NCBI GenBank assembly: GCA_963556195.1
Contig: OY744535.1
Coordinates: forward strand, 96,661,853 to 96,725,852
Reading direction: 5' to 3'
DNA: 64,000 nucleotides
Source of the DNA: Sepiola atlantica
Lineage: Eukaryota; Mollusca; Cephalopoda; Sepiida; Sepiolidae
The notes beneath the pieces were generated by a model, which was not told where the DNA came from, ran no database searches, and saw nothing but the letters and a program-made list of their open reading frames with translations. Shown here in pieces: positions 45,980 through 58,485 of the stretch (position 1 is its first letter; every line of letters begins with the position of its first letter). Made by a program: the position numbers and the translations under genes.

Positions 45980-48900
45980 TATTTTAAGTTGGTTATTTTC
46001 AGTTCGTTATTTTAAGTTGGTTATTTAAAGTTGGTTATTTTAAGTACGCTATTTTAAGCTGGCTATTTAAAGTTGGTTATTTTAAGTTTTTTATTTTAAG
46101 TTGGTTATTTTAAGTTTGTTACTTAAAGTTGGTTATTTTAAGTTGGTTATTTTAAGTTGGTTATTTTCAGTTGGTTATTTTAAGTTGGTTATTTAAAGTT
46201 GGTTATTTTAAGCTGGTTATTTTAAGTTGATTATTTTACGCTGGTTATTTTAAGTTAGTTATTTGAGAAGGTTATTTTAAGTTGGTTGGTTATGTTATGT
46301 TGGTTATTTTAAGTTGGTTATTTTAAGTTGGTTATTTTATGTTGGTTATTTTAAATTGGTTATTTTAAGTTGGTGATTTTAAGCTGGTTATTTTAAGTTG
46401 GTTATTTTAAGTTGGTAATTTTAAGTTGATTATTTTACGCTGGTTATTTTAAGTTAGTTATTTTGAGCAGGTTATTTTAAGTGGGTTGGTTATGTTATGT
46501 TGGTTATTTTAAGTTGGTTATTTTAAGTTGGTTATTTTAAGATATTTATTTTATGTTGGTTATTTTAAATTGGTGATTTTAAGTTGATTTTTTTACGCAG
46601 GTTCTTTTATGTTGGTTGGTTATTTTACGCTGGTGATTTTAAGTAGATTATTTTAAGTTGGTGATTTTAAGTTGGTTTATTTTAAGTTGGTTGTTTTAAG
46701 TTGGAGGTTTAAAGTTGGTTATTTTCAGTTGCTTATTTTTAGTAGGTTATTTCAAGTTGTTTATTTTAAGCTGGTAATTTTACGCTGGTTATTTAAGTTG
46801 GTTATTTTGAGCAGGTTATTTTATGTTGGTTGGTTATGTTATGTTGATTATTTTAAGTTGGTTATTTAAAGCTGGTTATTTCAAGTTGGTTATTTTAAAC
46901 TGGTTATTTTTATTTGGTTATTGTAAGTTGGTTAATTTAAGTTGGTTATTTTAAGCTGGTAATTTTAATTGGTTATTTTAGCTGGTTATTTTAAGTTGGT
47001 TATTTAAAGCTAGTTATTTTAAGTTGGTTATTTAAACTTGGTTGGTAATGTTATGTTTATTATTTTAAGTTGGTGATTTTAAGCTGGTTATTTTAAGTTG
47101 GTTATTTTAAGTTGGTAATTTTAAGTTGATTATTTTACGCTGGTTATTTTAAGTTAGTTATTTTGAGCAGGTTATTTTAAGTTGGTTGGTTATGTTATGT
47201 TGGTTATTTTAAGTTGGTTATTTTAAGTTGGTTATTTTAAGATATTTATTTTATGTTGGTTATTTTAAATTGGTGATTTTAAGTTGATTTTTTTACGCAG
47301 GTTCTTTTATGTTGGTTGGTTATTTTACGCTGGTGATTTTAAGTAGATTATTTTAAGTTGGTGATTTTAAGTTGGTTTATTTTAAGTTGGTTGTTTTAAG
47401 TTGGTGGTTTAAAGTTGGTTATTTTCAGTTGCTTATTTTTAGTAGGTTATTTCAAGTTGTTTATTTTAAGCTGGTAATTTTACGCTGGTTATTTAAGTTG
47501 GTTATTTTGAGCAGGTTATTTTATGTTGGTTGGTTATGTTATGTTGATTATTTTAAGTTGGTTATTTTAAGCTGGTTATTTCAAGTTGGCTATTTTAAAC
47601 TGGTTATTTTTATTTGGTTATTGTAAGTTGGTTCATTTAAGTTGGTTATTTTAAGCTGGTAATTTTAATTGGTTATTTTAGCTGGTTATTTTAAGTTGGT
47701 TATTTAAAGCTAGTTATTTTAAGTTGGTTATTTAAACTTGGTTGGTAATGTTATGTTTATTATTTTAAGTTGGTGATTTTAAGCTGGTTATTTTAAGTTG
47801 GTTATTTTAAGTTGGTAATTTTAAGTTGATCATTTTACGCTGGTTATTTTAAGTTAGTTATTTTGAGCAGGTTATTTTAAGTTGGTTGGTTATGTTATGT
47901 TGGTTATTTTAAGTTGGTTATTTTAAGTTGGTTATTTTAAGTTATTTATTTTATGTTTGTTATTTTAAATTGGTGATTTTAAGTTGATTTTTTTACGCAG
48001 GTTCTTTTATGTTGGTTGGTTATTTTACGCTGGTGATTTTAAGTAGATTATTTTAAGTTGGTGATTGTAAGTTGGTTTATTTTAAGTTGGTTGTTTTAAG
48101 TTGGTTGTTTTAAGTTGGTTATTTTCAGTTGCTTATTTTTAGTAGGTTATTTCAAGTTGTTTATTTTAAGCTGGTAATTTTACGCTGGTTATTTAAGTTG
48201 GTTATTTTGAGCAGGTTATTGTATGTTGGTTGGTTATGTTATGTTGATTATTTTAAGTTGGTTATTTTAAGCTGGTTATTTCAAGTTGGTTATTTTAAAC
48301 TGGTTATTTTTATTTGGTTATTGTAAGTTGGTTAATTTAAGTTGGTTATTTTAAGCTGGTAATTTTAATTGGTTATTTTAGCTGGTTATTTTAAGTTGGT
48401 TATTTAAAGCTAGTTATTTTAAGTTGGTTATTTAAACTTGGTTGGTAATGTTATGTTTATTATTTTAAATTGGTTATTTTAAGTTGGTTATTTTAAGTTG
48501 GTTCGTTATGTTATGATGGGTATTTTTAAGTTGGTTATTTTAAGGTCTTATTTTCAGTTGGTTATTTTAAGTTAGTTATTTTGAGCTGGTTATTTTAAGT
48601 TGGTTGGTTATGTTATCTAGATTATTTTAAGTTGGTTCCTTTAAGTTGGTTATTTTAAGCTGGTTATTTTGAATAGGTTAATTTAAGTTGGTTATTTTAA
48701 GTTGGTTGGTTATGTAATGTTAATTATTTTAAGTTGGTTATTATAAGTTGGTTATTCTAAGTTTGTTATTTTAGTCTGGTTATTTTAAGTTGGTTATTTT
48801 GAGTTGGTTATTTTGAGCTGCTTATTTTAAGTTCGTTTGTTCTGTTATTTTGATTAATTTATTATTTAAAGTTGGTTATTTTAAGCTGGTTATTTTAAGT

Positions 48901-49045
48901 TCGTTATTTTAAGTTCGTTATTTTAAGCAGGTTATTCTAAGCAGGTTATTTTTAGTTGGTCATGTTATGTGGGTTATTTTACGCTCCTTATTTTAAGCTG
49001 CTTATTTATAGTTGTTTTTTTTAGTTTGTTATGTTATTTTTATGG
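45980..49045. repeat. TTATTTTAAGTTGG minisatellite with exact 700-bp higher-order repeats
   Basis: Units of about 16 bp (TTATTTTAAGTTGG). A 700-bp block is repeated three times almost without change: AGTAGGTTATTTCAAGTTGT starts at 46741, 47441 and 48141. The plus-strand ORFs of the VGYFKLVI type come from the array. Confidence 0.93.
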
Positions 49046-49857
49046 TGACTTACCTATGTACAACATGGACTCTTCCTCTTTGCTCAATAAATATTAACGG
49101 CAATTAACTCTCGCCGGAATCTATTAAGAAAGTCGAACTCTACTTACCAGGCGCATATTTCCTCCCTCTGTACTCTATTTTCTTAATACACTTGTTTCTA
49201 CTTCATACCGTGTTCGTGTCATCATTTCGGTCCCTTTAACAGGGCCACAACAAATTGGCGACTAAGGATTCGAAGATCTACTTTCTCTCCATTTTCTAAC
49301 CCCCAGACAACAATTGGCAATCTGGAATTACGTCAAATTTTTCCTACATACTCATCTTTGAACAAACGAAAAGTTTTTCGAATAAAAAAACAATCCAGCG
49401 TGAGACAAACACTGGCAAATGCACGAGGAAATTGGAGACGAACGTGGAGAAAGCTACACAAGCACCAAAGTTTTAAAGCAAGCTTATCCGGCGGACAAAG
49501 AAAAAGCAATCTCGAAAATCGGATTTTTTATGGCAAGTAAGTTCACGTGATTTTTTTTGTTCTTCGTCTCTTACGAAAAAATATCAACTAAGTTATTTTT
49601 TCTAGAAGGACACTCGTGAGTCATTATTTTATTCCGGTACTGAGTTAAGATTTTTAACAAAGGAATATAATACAATTTTTTTTCTCTCTCCAAAGAGAAA
49701 AAAGAAAAATACTAACGCCGAAATTTAAAAACCTTATTTTTTTTGGTCCAGTAGAAAAAAAAGGGTTGACTTTTTTTCTGGTTTAAGAACTAATTACGTT
49801 AGCAGCGTAATATAAAAGGAAAAAAGAGCTATATTGTATAAAGACACAACAGTAAAC
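49046..49857 (+). mobile_element. Gypsy-like LTR end, primer-binding site and leader
   Basis: LTR-like sequence ends ...GGCCACAACA at 49252, with TTAATACACTTGT upstream. TGGCGACTAAGG at 49256 follows, fitting a tRNA primer-binding site that starts with TGG. A ~600-bp AT-rich leader then precedes gag. The LTR 5' end is not identifiable; its left part merges with the 16-bp array. Confidence 0.6.
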
Positions 49858-51130
49858 ATGGAAGATTTCAAAGCTATGATGTTAGAACTCGTAAAATTCC
49901 AAACCGAACAACAGGCTCAAATGGAAGCTAGGTTTCAAGAAAAACTGCTTATCCAACAACAAAACAAAAAGCCGACGAACAACAACGAATAGCTGATGAA
50001 AAACAGCAAAAGTTTGAACAACTATTGCTACAAACAATATCGAATAGGGGTCAAAATACCGAGAACGAATACGCATTTTCCCAAAATACTGTTTGGAGTA
50101 CAATTGACAATTTTTCTTATTCTCCAGACAACGATAGAACATTCGCTTCATATTCTAGAAGGTATGAAGATCTATACAACATAGATTGCGAAAATTGGGC
50201 AGACGCTAAAAAAGTTCGATTACTCCTTCGTAAATTAGGGACCATCGAACATACAAAGTTCGTTGACTACATATTACCCCGTAAGACCAGCGATTTAACT
50301 TTCTCGGAAGCGGTTAAGTTATTGACGGAGTTGTTTAGCCCCAAAATTTCCCTTTTTCACAAAAGATGGAAGTGCATAAATTTAACGAGAAAAGATTGCG
50401 AGGATTACACGACTTTCGCATCAGTAGTGAATAAAAACTGTGACGATTTCAAGTTTGCCGAACTAAGCGCAGATGATTTCAAATGTTTAATTTTGGTGCA
50501 AGGACTGATATCAGCTAAAAACGCCGAAGTAAGACGCAGAGTTCTGAATAAGCTAGAAAATGAGCCGAATATAACCTTACAAAAAGTCGCAGAGGACTGC
50601 GAGAGATTTGTAAGCGTGAAGCAAGACTTTCCTTCAAAATCAAGTCAATCCCAAAAGATTGACTATTCTCACTTTTCGCCAAAAACAAATTTCCCCAAGA
50701 AAAAACAAAACAAATTACCACCTAACCCCTATTCGCGCTGTGGTGCTCTTCATTGGTATATGGATTGCCCCTACCTGTTTAAAACTTGTTTAATTTGTAA
50801 CAAAATCGGACACAAGAGCTCACATTGTAGAGCAAATATCGGATTTAAAAGCCGGATAAAAATCGCAAGATCAGACGAACAGGATAGCATAAACATAAGA
50901 AAGTACGTTCAAGTACAAATCCTTAACGAAAAAATAAAGTTACAATTAGACTCCGGGTCTGATTAAACTATCATCAACCTGCAGACAGGGAAAAGATTAG
51001 GTAAACCAACCATGTTAAAATCTAACAAAGTAGCCAGGTCGGTGACTGGGGAAAAATAAAATTCGAAGGTGAGATTATAACTAACGTTAAGTTTAACGGA
51101 AAAACCAAAAAATTAAAAATGTTCGTGGTT
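49858..51130 (+). pseudogene. Ty3/gypsy-like gag and start of protease (frameshifted, truncated)
   Basis: Gag begins with ATG at 49858 (MEDFKAMMLELVKFQTEQQ), a coiled-coil-like Gln-rich start. A frame change at about 49960-49975 is needed to enter the main frame (from before 50025 to 50966). That frame holds the capsid-like region (FASYSRRYEDLY ... FKCLILVQGL) and two zinc knuckles. The second, CLICNKIGHKSSHC, is a good CX2CX4HX4C; in the first, a serine replaces the first Cys (SRCGALHWYMDC). Protease follows as LQLDSGSD and stops at TAA where the family continues TIIN; the rest is out of frame. At 51130 the 16-bp array resumes, so RT and integrase are absent. Gag would package element RNA. 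Confidence 0.75.
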
Positions 51131-52414
51131 TTATTAAGTTGGTTATTTTAAAATGGTTGGTTATCTTATGTTGATTATTTTAAGTTGGTTTTTTAAATAT
51201 GGTTATTTTAAGGTGGTTATTTTAAGCTGGTTATTTGAAGTTGCTTATTGTCAGTTTGTTATTTAAGTTGATTTTTTTATGTTTGCTATTTTAAGTCTGT
51301 TGGCTGTGTTATGTGGATTATTTTTGGTTGGTTATTTTAAGCTGGTTATTTTATGTTGATAATTTTAATCTGGTTATTTTTAGTTGGTTATCTTAAGTTG
51401 TTTATTTTAAGTTGGTTGGTTATACTATGTTGATTATTTTAAGCTGGTTATTTAAAGCTGGTTTTTCTTAATGGTTATTTTTAGCTGGTTATTTTAAGTA
51501 GGTTATTTTAAGTTGGCTATTTAAAGTTCGTTATTTTAAGCTGGTTATTTAAAGTTGGTTATTTTAAGTAGGTTGATTATGTTATGTTTGTTATTATAAG
51601 TTGGTTATTTTAAATTGGTTGATTATGTTTTAAGTTAGCTATCTTAAGTTGGTTATTTTAAGTTGGTTATCTTTAGTTGGTTATTTTAACTTGGTTATTT
51701 GAAGTTTGTAATTTTAAGTTGGTTATTTTAAGTTGGTTATCTTAAGTTGGTTATTTTAAGTGGGTTATTTACTGTTGGGTATTTTAAGTTTGTTATACTA
51801 TGTTGGTTATTCAAAGCTGGTTATTTAAAGTTTGCTATTTAAAGTTGGTAATTTGAAGTTGGTTATTTTAAGTTGGTAATTTGAAGTTGGTTATTTTATG
51901 TTGGTTATTTTAAGTTTGTTATTTTAAGTTGGTCATCGTAAGTTCGTTATGGTATGTTGGTTATTTATGTTGGTTATTTTAAGTTGGTTATTTTAAGTTG
52001 GTTGGTTATGTAATGTAATGTTGATTATTTTAAGCTGGTTATTTTACGTTTGTTATTTTAAGTTTGTTATTTTAAGTTGGTTCTTTGAAGTGGGTGTTTT
52101 AGGTTATGTTGATTATTTTAAGTTGGTTATTTTGAGCTGATTAGTTTTAGCTGGTTATTTTAAATTGGTTATTCTAAGCTGGATTCTTTTTAGCTTGTTA
52201 TTTTAAGTTGGTTCTTTTATGTTTGATGGTGATTTGATGTTAATTATTTTGAGTTGGTTATTTTAAGCGTGTTACTATAAATTAGTTATTTTAAGCTGGT
52301 TGGTTATGCGATGTAGATTATTTGATGTTGGTTATTTTAAGATGGTTATTTTGAGTTTGTTGGGTATGCTATGTTTAAGCTGGTTATTTCATGTTAATTA
52401 TTTCAAGTGGGTTG
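51131..52414. repeat. TTATTTTAAGTTGG minisatellite, middle block
   Basis: Same unit as 45980-49045, more diverged, without the 700-bp order. Confidence 0.9.
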
Positions 52415-52419
52415 GTTAT

Positions 52420-52632
52420 TGTTATATCCTAAATTACATAGGACATACTAAATTAAGAATACGCCGAGTGGTTTGCGTTTAACAGGGATCCGGTAGGAAG
52501 TAGAGACGTTTACTCTTCGCTGACGTCCAGATATCACTGCCGTCTTATATACGTACTTTCGTATATAGTCAATACCTGATTACTTCCCTTTATGTTAGTT
52601 TCGTATTTATGCCAATCATGACCTTTACAACA
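52420..52632. mobile_element. Solo LTR with 5-bp target duplication
   Basis: A 213-bp unique island starting TGTTATATCC and ending TTTACAACA, flanked by GTTAT on both sides (52415-52419 and 52633-52637). TG...CA ends, the TGTT/AACA inversion and a 5-bp duplication of array sequence indicate an LTR left by recombination between two LTRs. Strand cannot be told. Confidence 0.75.
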
Positions 52633-52637
52633 GTTAT

Positions 52638-55600
52638 GTTATGTTGATTATTTTCAATTGGTTATCTTAAAATAGTTATTGTAAGTTGGTTATTTTAAGT
52701 TGGTTATTTAAAGTTGGTTATTTTAAGTTGGTTGATTATTTAAAGTAGGTTATTTTAAGCTGATTATTTGAAGTTGGTTATTTTAAACTGGTTATATTAA
52801 GTTGTTTTTTAAAGATGGTAGGTTATGGTATGCTATTATTTTAAGTTGTTTATTTTCAGTGGGTTAATTTCAGTTGGTTTGGTATGTTATGTTGATTATT
52901 TAAAGTTGGTCATTTTAAGTTGTTCATTTTAAGTTGGTTATTTTAAGCTGGTAATTTCAAGCTGTTTATTTATAGCTGGTTATTTTAAGTTGGTTATTTT
53001 AAGCTAGTTATTTTAAGTTGGTTATTTTAAGACGGTTATTTTAAGTTTGTTATGTTAAGTTGGTTGGTTATGTTCGGTTATTTTAAGTTTATTACTTTAA
53101 GTTGGTTATTGTAAGTTAGTTGATTATGTTATGCTGATAATTTTAAGTTTATTATTATTAGTTGGTTATTTTAGGCTGGTTATTTTAAGTTGGGTATTTT
53201 AAGTTTTTTTATTTTAAGTTGGTTATTTTAAGTTGGGTATTTTAAGTTGGTTATTTTAAGTTGGTTATTTTAAGTTGGTTATGTTAAGTTGGTTATTTTA
53301 AAATGGTTATCTTAGTTGGGTATTTTAAGTTGGTTGATTATGTTATGTTTATTATTATAAGTTGGTTATTTTAAGTCGGTTATTTTAAGTTGGTTATCTT
53401 AAGTTTGTGATTTTAAGTTGGTAATTTTAAGTTGGTTATGTTAAGTTGGTTATTTTAAAATTGTTATCTTAGTTGGGTATTTTAAGTTGATTATTTTAAG
53501 TTATTTTAAGCTGTTTTTTTAAGTTGGTTATTTTAGGTTGTTTGTGTTATGTTTGGTATTTTAAGTTGCTTATTTTAAGCAGCTTATTTATAGTTTGTCA
53601 TTTTATGTTGTTTATGTTATGTAGGTTATTTTAAGCTGGTTTGTTTTAGTTGGTAATGTTATGTTGGTTATTTTAAGTTTTTTATCATTAGCTGGTTATT
53701 TAAAGTTGTTTTTTAAGTTGGTTATTTTAAGTTGGTCATTTTCAGTTCATTATGTTATGTTGGTTATTTATGTTGGTTATTTAAGTTCGTCATTTAAAGC
53801 TGGCTATTGTAAGTTGGTTATTTTAAGTTTGTTATGTTATTTTAAGCTGGTTTCCTTAAGTTAGTTATTTTAAGTATTTTTATTGTAAGTTGGTTAATGT
53901 AAGTTGGTTCTTGTTATGTTGGTTATTTTAAGTTTGTTATTTTAAATTGGTCAGTTTTAGTTGGTCATTTTTAGTTCGTTATGTTATGTTGGTTATTTAA
54001 AGTTCGCTACGTTAAGCTGGCTATTTTATGTTGGTTATTTTAAGTTTGTTATTTTGTGTTGGTTATTTTAAGTTTGTTATTTAAGTTGGTTGTTCATGTT
54101 ATGTTGATTATTTTAAGGTGGTTATTTTAAGGTGGTTATTTTAAGCTGGTTATATGAAGCTGGTTATATTAATTTTGTTATTTTAAGCTTGTTATTTTTA
54201 GTTGGTTATTATAAGTTGGTTATTTTAAGTTTGCTGGTTATGTTATGTTGATTATTTCAGTTTGTTATTTAAAGCTCGTTATTTTAAGTTATATATTTTA
54301 ACCTGGTTATTTTTAGTTCGTTATTTTAGTTGGTTATTTTAAGCTGGTTATTTAAAGTGTGTAATTTTAAGTTGGTTATTTAATGTTGGTTATTTTATGT
54401 TGGTTATTTTTAACTGGTTATTTTAAGTTAGTTATTTTATGTTGGCTATTTTAAGTTGGTTTATCATATAATGTTTATTATTATAAGTTGGTTAATTTAA
54501 GTTTGTTAATTTTAGCTGGTTATTTTAAGTTGGTATTATAAGCTGGTTAAAGTTTGTTTTTGAAGTGTGTTATTTATGCTAGTTATTTTAAGTTGGTCGT
54601 TTTAGGTTAGTTAGTTATTTTATGTTGATTATTTTAGGTTGGTTATTTTAAGCTGGTAATTTTCAGTTTGTTGTTTACGCTATGTGGACTATTTTAAAAT
54701 GGTTATTTTAAGTTGGTTCGTTATGTTGATTATTTTAAATTGGTTATTTCAAGCTGGCTATTTTAAGTTTGTTATTTTAAGCTGGTTAGTTTACGTTGGG
54801 TATATTTAGTTTGTTATTTTAAGTTGGTTGGTTATGTTATGTTGATTATTGTAAGATTGTACTTTAAAGCTTGTTGTTCTAAGTTGGTTATTTTTCGCTG
54901 TTTATTTTAAGTTGGTTATTTTAAGCTAGTTATTTTATGTTGGTTATTTAACGTTGTTCATTTTCATTTATAAGTTGATTGGTTGTGTTATGTTGATTAT
55001 TTTATGTTGATTATTTTCAGCTGGTTATTTTAAGTTGGTTAGTTTAAGTTGGTTATTTTAAGCTGGTTAGTTTATGTTGTTTTTTTTAAGTTGGTTATTT
55101 TAAGTTGGTTGGTTATGTTATATTGATTATTTTAAGTTGATTTTTTTAAGTTGGTTATCTTAAGTTGGTTATTTTCAGCTGGTTATTTTAAGCTGGTTAT
55201 TTTAAGTTGGTTATTTTAAGCTGGTTATTTTAAGCTGGTTATTTTAAGTCGGTTATTTTAAGTTGGTTATTTTAAGTTGGTTGGTTATGTTATATTGATT
55301 ATTTTAAGTTGATTTTTTTAAGTTGGTTATCTTAAGTTGCTTATTTTCAGCTGGTTATTTAAAGTTGGTTATTTTTAGCTGGTTATTTTAAGCTGGTTAT
55401 TTTAAGTTGGTTATTTTAAGTTGGTTATTTAAAGTTGGTTATTTTAAGCTGGTTATTTTAAGCTGGTTGTTTTAAGTTGGTTATTTTAAGCTGGTTATTT
55501 TAAGCTGGTTATTTTAAGTTGGTTATTTTAAGTTGGTTATTTTAACCTGGTTATTTTTAGTTCGTTATTTTAGTTGGTTATTTTGAGCTGGTTATTTAAA

Positions 55601-56935
55601 GTGTGTAATTTTAAGTTGGTTATTTAATGTTGGTTATTTTATGTTGGTTATTTTAAACTGGTTATTTTAAATTAGTTATTTTATGTTGGCTATTTTAAGT
55701 TGGTTTATCATATAATGTTTATTATTATAAGTTGGTTAATTTAAGTTTGTTAATTTTAGCTGGTTATTTTAAGTTGGTATTATGAGCTGGTTATTTAAAG
55801 TTTGTTTTTGAAGTGTGTTATTTTTAGCTGGTTATTTTAAGCTGGTTATTTTAAGTTGGTTATTTTAAGTTGGTAATTTTAAGTTGGTTATTTTAAGCTG
55901 GTTATTTTAAGCTGGTTATTTTAAGTTGGTTATTTTAAGCTGGTTATTTTAAGCTGGTTATTTTAAGTTGGTTATTTTAAGTTGGTTATTTTAAGCTGGT
56001 TGTTTTAAGTTGGTTACTTTAAGCTGGTTATTTTAAGCTGGTTATTTTAAGTTGGTTATTTTAAGTTGGTTATTTTAAGCTGGTTATTTTAAGCTGGTTA
56101 TTTTAAGATGGTTATTTTAAGTTGGTTATTTTAAGCTGGTTATTTTAAGTTGGTTATTTTAAGCTGGTTATTTTAAGCTGGTTATTTTAAGTTGGTTATT
56201 TTAAGTTGGTTATTTTAAGCTGGTTATTTTAAGCTGGTTATTTTAAGTTGGTTATTTTAAGTTGGTTATTTGTAGTTGGTTATTTTAAGCTGGTTATTTT
56301 AAGTAGGTTATTTTAAGTTGGTTATTTTAAGTTGGTTATTTTAAGCTGGTTATTTTAAGTTGGTTATTTTAAGTTGGTTATTTTAAGCTGGTTATTTTAA
56401 GTTGGTTATTTTAAACTGGTTATATTAAGTTGTTTTTTTAAGCTAGTTATTTTAAGCTGGTTATTTTCAGTTGGTTATTTTAAGCTGCTTATCTTAAGCT
56501 GGTTAATTTAAGTTGGTTATTTTAAGTTGGTTATTTTAAGCTGGTTATGTTAAGTTGGTTATTTTAAGCTGGTTATTTTAAGTTGGTTATTTTAAGTTTG
56601 TTATTTTAAGTTGGTTATTTTAAGTTGGTTATTTTAAGCTGGTTATTTTCAGCTAGTTATTTTAAGCTGGTTATTTTAAGTTGGTGATTTTAAGTTGGTT
56701 ATTTTAAGTTGGTTATTTTAAGCTGGTTATTTTAAGTTGGTTATTTTTAGTAGGTTATCTTAAGTTGGTTATGTTATGTTGGGTATTTGAAGCTGCTTAT
56801 TTTAAGCTGCTTATTTTAAGCTGCTTATTTTTAGTTGGTTATTTTAAGTTTGTTATGTTATCTTGGTTATTTTTAGCTGCTTATTTTAAGTTAGCAATTT
56901 TTAGTCGGTTATGTTATGTAGGTTATTTCAAGCTT
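52638..56935. repeat. TTATTTTAAGTTGG minisatellite, right block
   Basis: About 270 units alternating AAGTTGG and AAGCTGG. An ~270-bp segment with ACCTGGTTATTTTTAGTTCG is duplicated at 54301 and 55544. Between 55850 and 56420 units are nearly identical, so this part is the youngest. Confidence 0.92.
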
Positions 56936-56939
56936 TAAA

Positions 56940-57990
56940 CGAACATTAATTTAAACAAACAATAGACTTGGTTTAAATTTAGATTTAAAATTTATAAAAA
57001 AAGATCCTAAAAAGATGACCAACTCTAGTGTTGAAGCCAAAAAATATATCTTCAAGGAAGAAAACTCTGGCCCAAAGTCAATTTCAATAATATTAAAGCA
57101 TGGGTAACTTATCTCTGGACAGGTCTTTATTCAAAGTGGTTTCAGAGGTTATATTGAGGCTGACATCGTCAAAAATAATTTACCCGTTATTAAGTCATAA
57201 ATCAATGAAAACAGCAGGAATACTACTAAATTTAAAAAAACAATTGCTGTCGCAGATATATTAAATTGTAAATCACGACTTCTCGTCTTATAGTCTTTCA
57301 CTTTTGGGGGTCAAAAATGCACCAAGCGTAGAATTCCATTGTGAGACTTTAGAAGTATTCTCTAGAGTGGAAAAAAAGGAGAAAGGCTGAGAAAATACAT
57401 AGGCAGTTTGCTCATGCATTTAAAGAGAACTGTTGGTTAAAGGCAGTCGGGCATTTCACGATAAGGAATTTCAGAATCAGATCAAAGATGTTTGTGATTC
57501 TTGTTCAGGTTGCCAGAGGTTTAGAAGATCCCCTCCTCTAACCATAACCCTAACCAATGCTGGATTATGCACCTAATTTATACATCGACTAGGTACTCTG
57601 CTGACAGATTCATTAAGACCAAAATGAGCGAAGAAATTATTAGCAACATATTTATTTATGTGGATATCTTATGTTGGAGCTCCCAGGCTGCTTTTAAATG
57701 ACAATGGAGGAGAGATTAATAATGAGACCTACCGACAGATGAATGAAAAGCTAACTATTGAAATATGCACGACAGCTGAAGAATGCCCATTCAGCAATGG
57801 TACTGTGGAACGTCACAATCTAATAATTGCTAAAGCAATGGAAAAACATTAGAATGATGAAGAATGTGAGCCAGAAATAGTTTTAACTTGGGCTGTTAGT
57901 GTCAAAAATGCATTTCATAATCATTCTGGATATAGTCCAAATTTGGGTCAAATATACCCCACTTCAGTTTTGAATGATCGGTTACTGTTT
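56940..57990 (+). pseudogene. Retroelement pol relic with integrase core
   Basis: Several frames give, in order, an EENSGPKS.. / FIQSGFRGYIEADIVKNNLP stretch (about 57055-57195), CDSCSGCQRF (57495-57535; integrase zinc-binding CxxCxxC-like), WISYVGAPRLLLNDNGGE (57660-57715; second catalytic Asp) and CPFSNGTVERHN (Glu). After an in-frame TAG at 57850 similarity continues (CEPEIVLTWAVSVKNAFHN, HSGYSPN). The DNGGE and SNG.VERHN blocks identify an rve integrase. The full element family is not assigned. There are multiple stops and frameshifts. Confidence 0.65.
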
Positions 57991-58109
57991 ATTTACATAT
58001 TTTACTATCTTATTTAGGAGGTGGGAATAAATGAAGGACGATCGAAAATTTAGATAGATCGATGATGACCCAGGGTTGAGCTAGCTGAAGAGCGAGGTTG
58101 CAAACAAAA

Positions 58110-58164
58110 ACTTCCTTCGTAACTTCAAAAGAATTAACAACAATCCTACCAACATGTTAAAGAC

Positions 58165-58210
<46 letters not shown>

Positions 58211-58247
58211 AAAGAATTAACAACAATCCTACCAACATGTTAAAGAC

Positions 58248-58296
<49 letters not shown>

Positions 58297-58415
58297 AAGA
58301 ATTAACAACAATCCTACCAACATGTTAAAGACTATATAAATATATATATATATATTTATATATATATATATATATATATTCAAAAGAATTAACAACAATC
58401 CTACCAACATGTTAA

Positions 58416-58458
<43 letters not shown>

Positions 58459-58485
58459 AAGAATTAACAACAATCCTACCAACAT
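58110..58485 (+). repeat. Five tandem copies of a Penelope-like fragment separated by (TA)n
   Basis: AAAGAATTAACAACAATCCT and ACCAACATGTTAAAGACTAT are repeated at about 58128, 58209, 58295, 58381 and 58457, each followed by a TA run, at about 83-bp spacing. The last copy runs on into the rest of the element. Confidence 0.9.

Noticed and set aside
49358..49540. 60-codon frame in the gypsy leader
   Set aside because: It lies between the primer-binding site and gag; basic composition but no known domain.
46672..53864. Plus-strand VGYFKLVIL-type frames
   Set aside because: Products of the TTATTTTAAGTTGG array; no domain or splice support.
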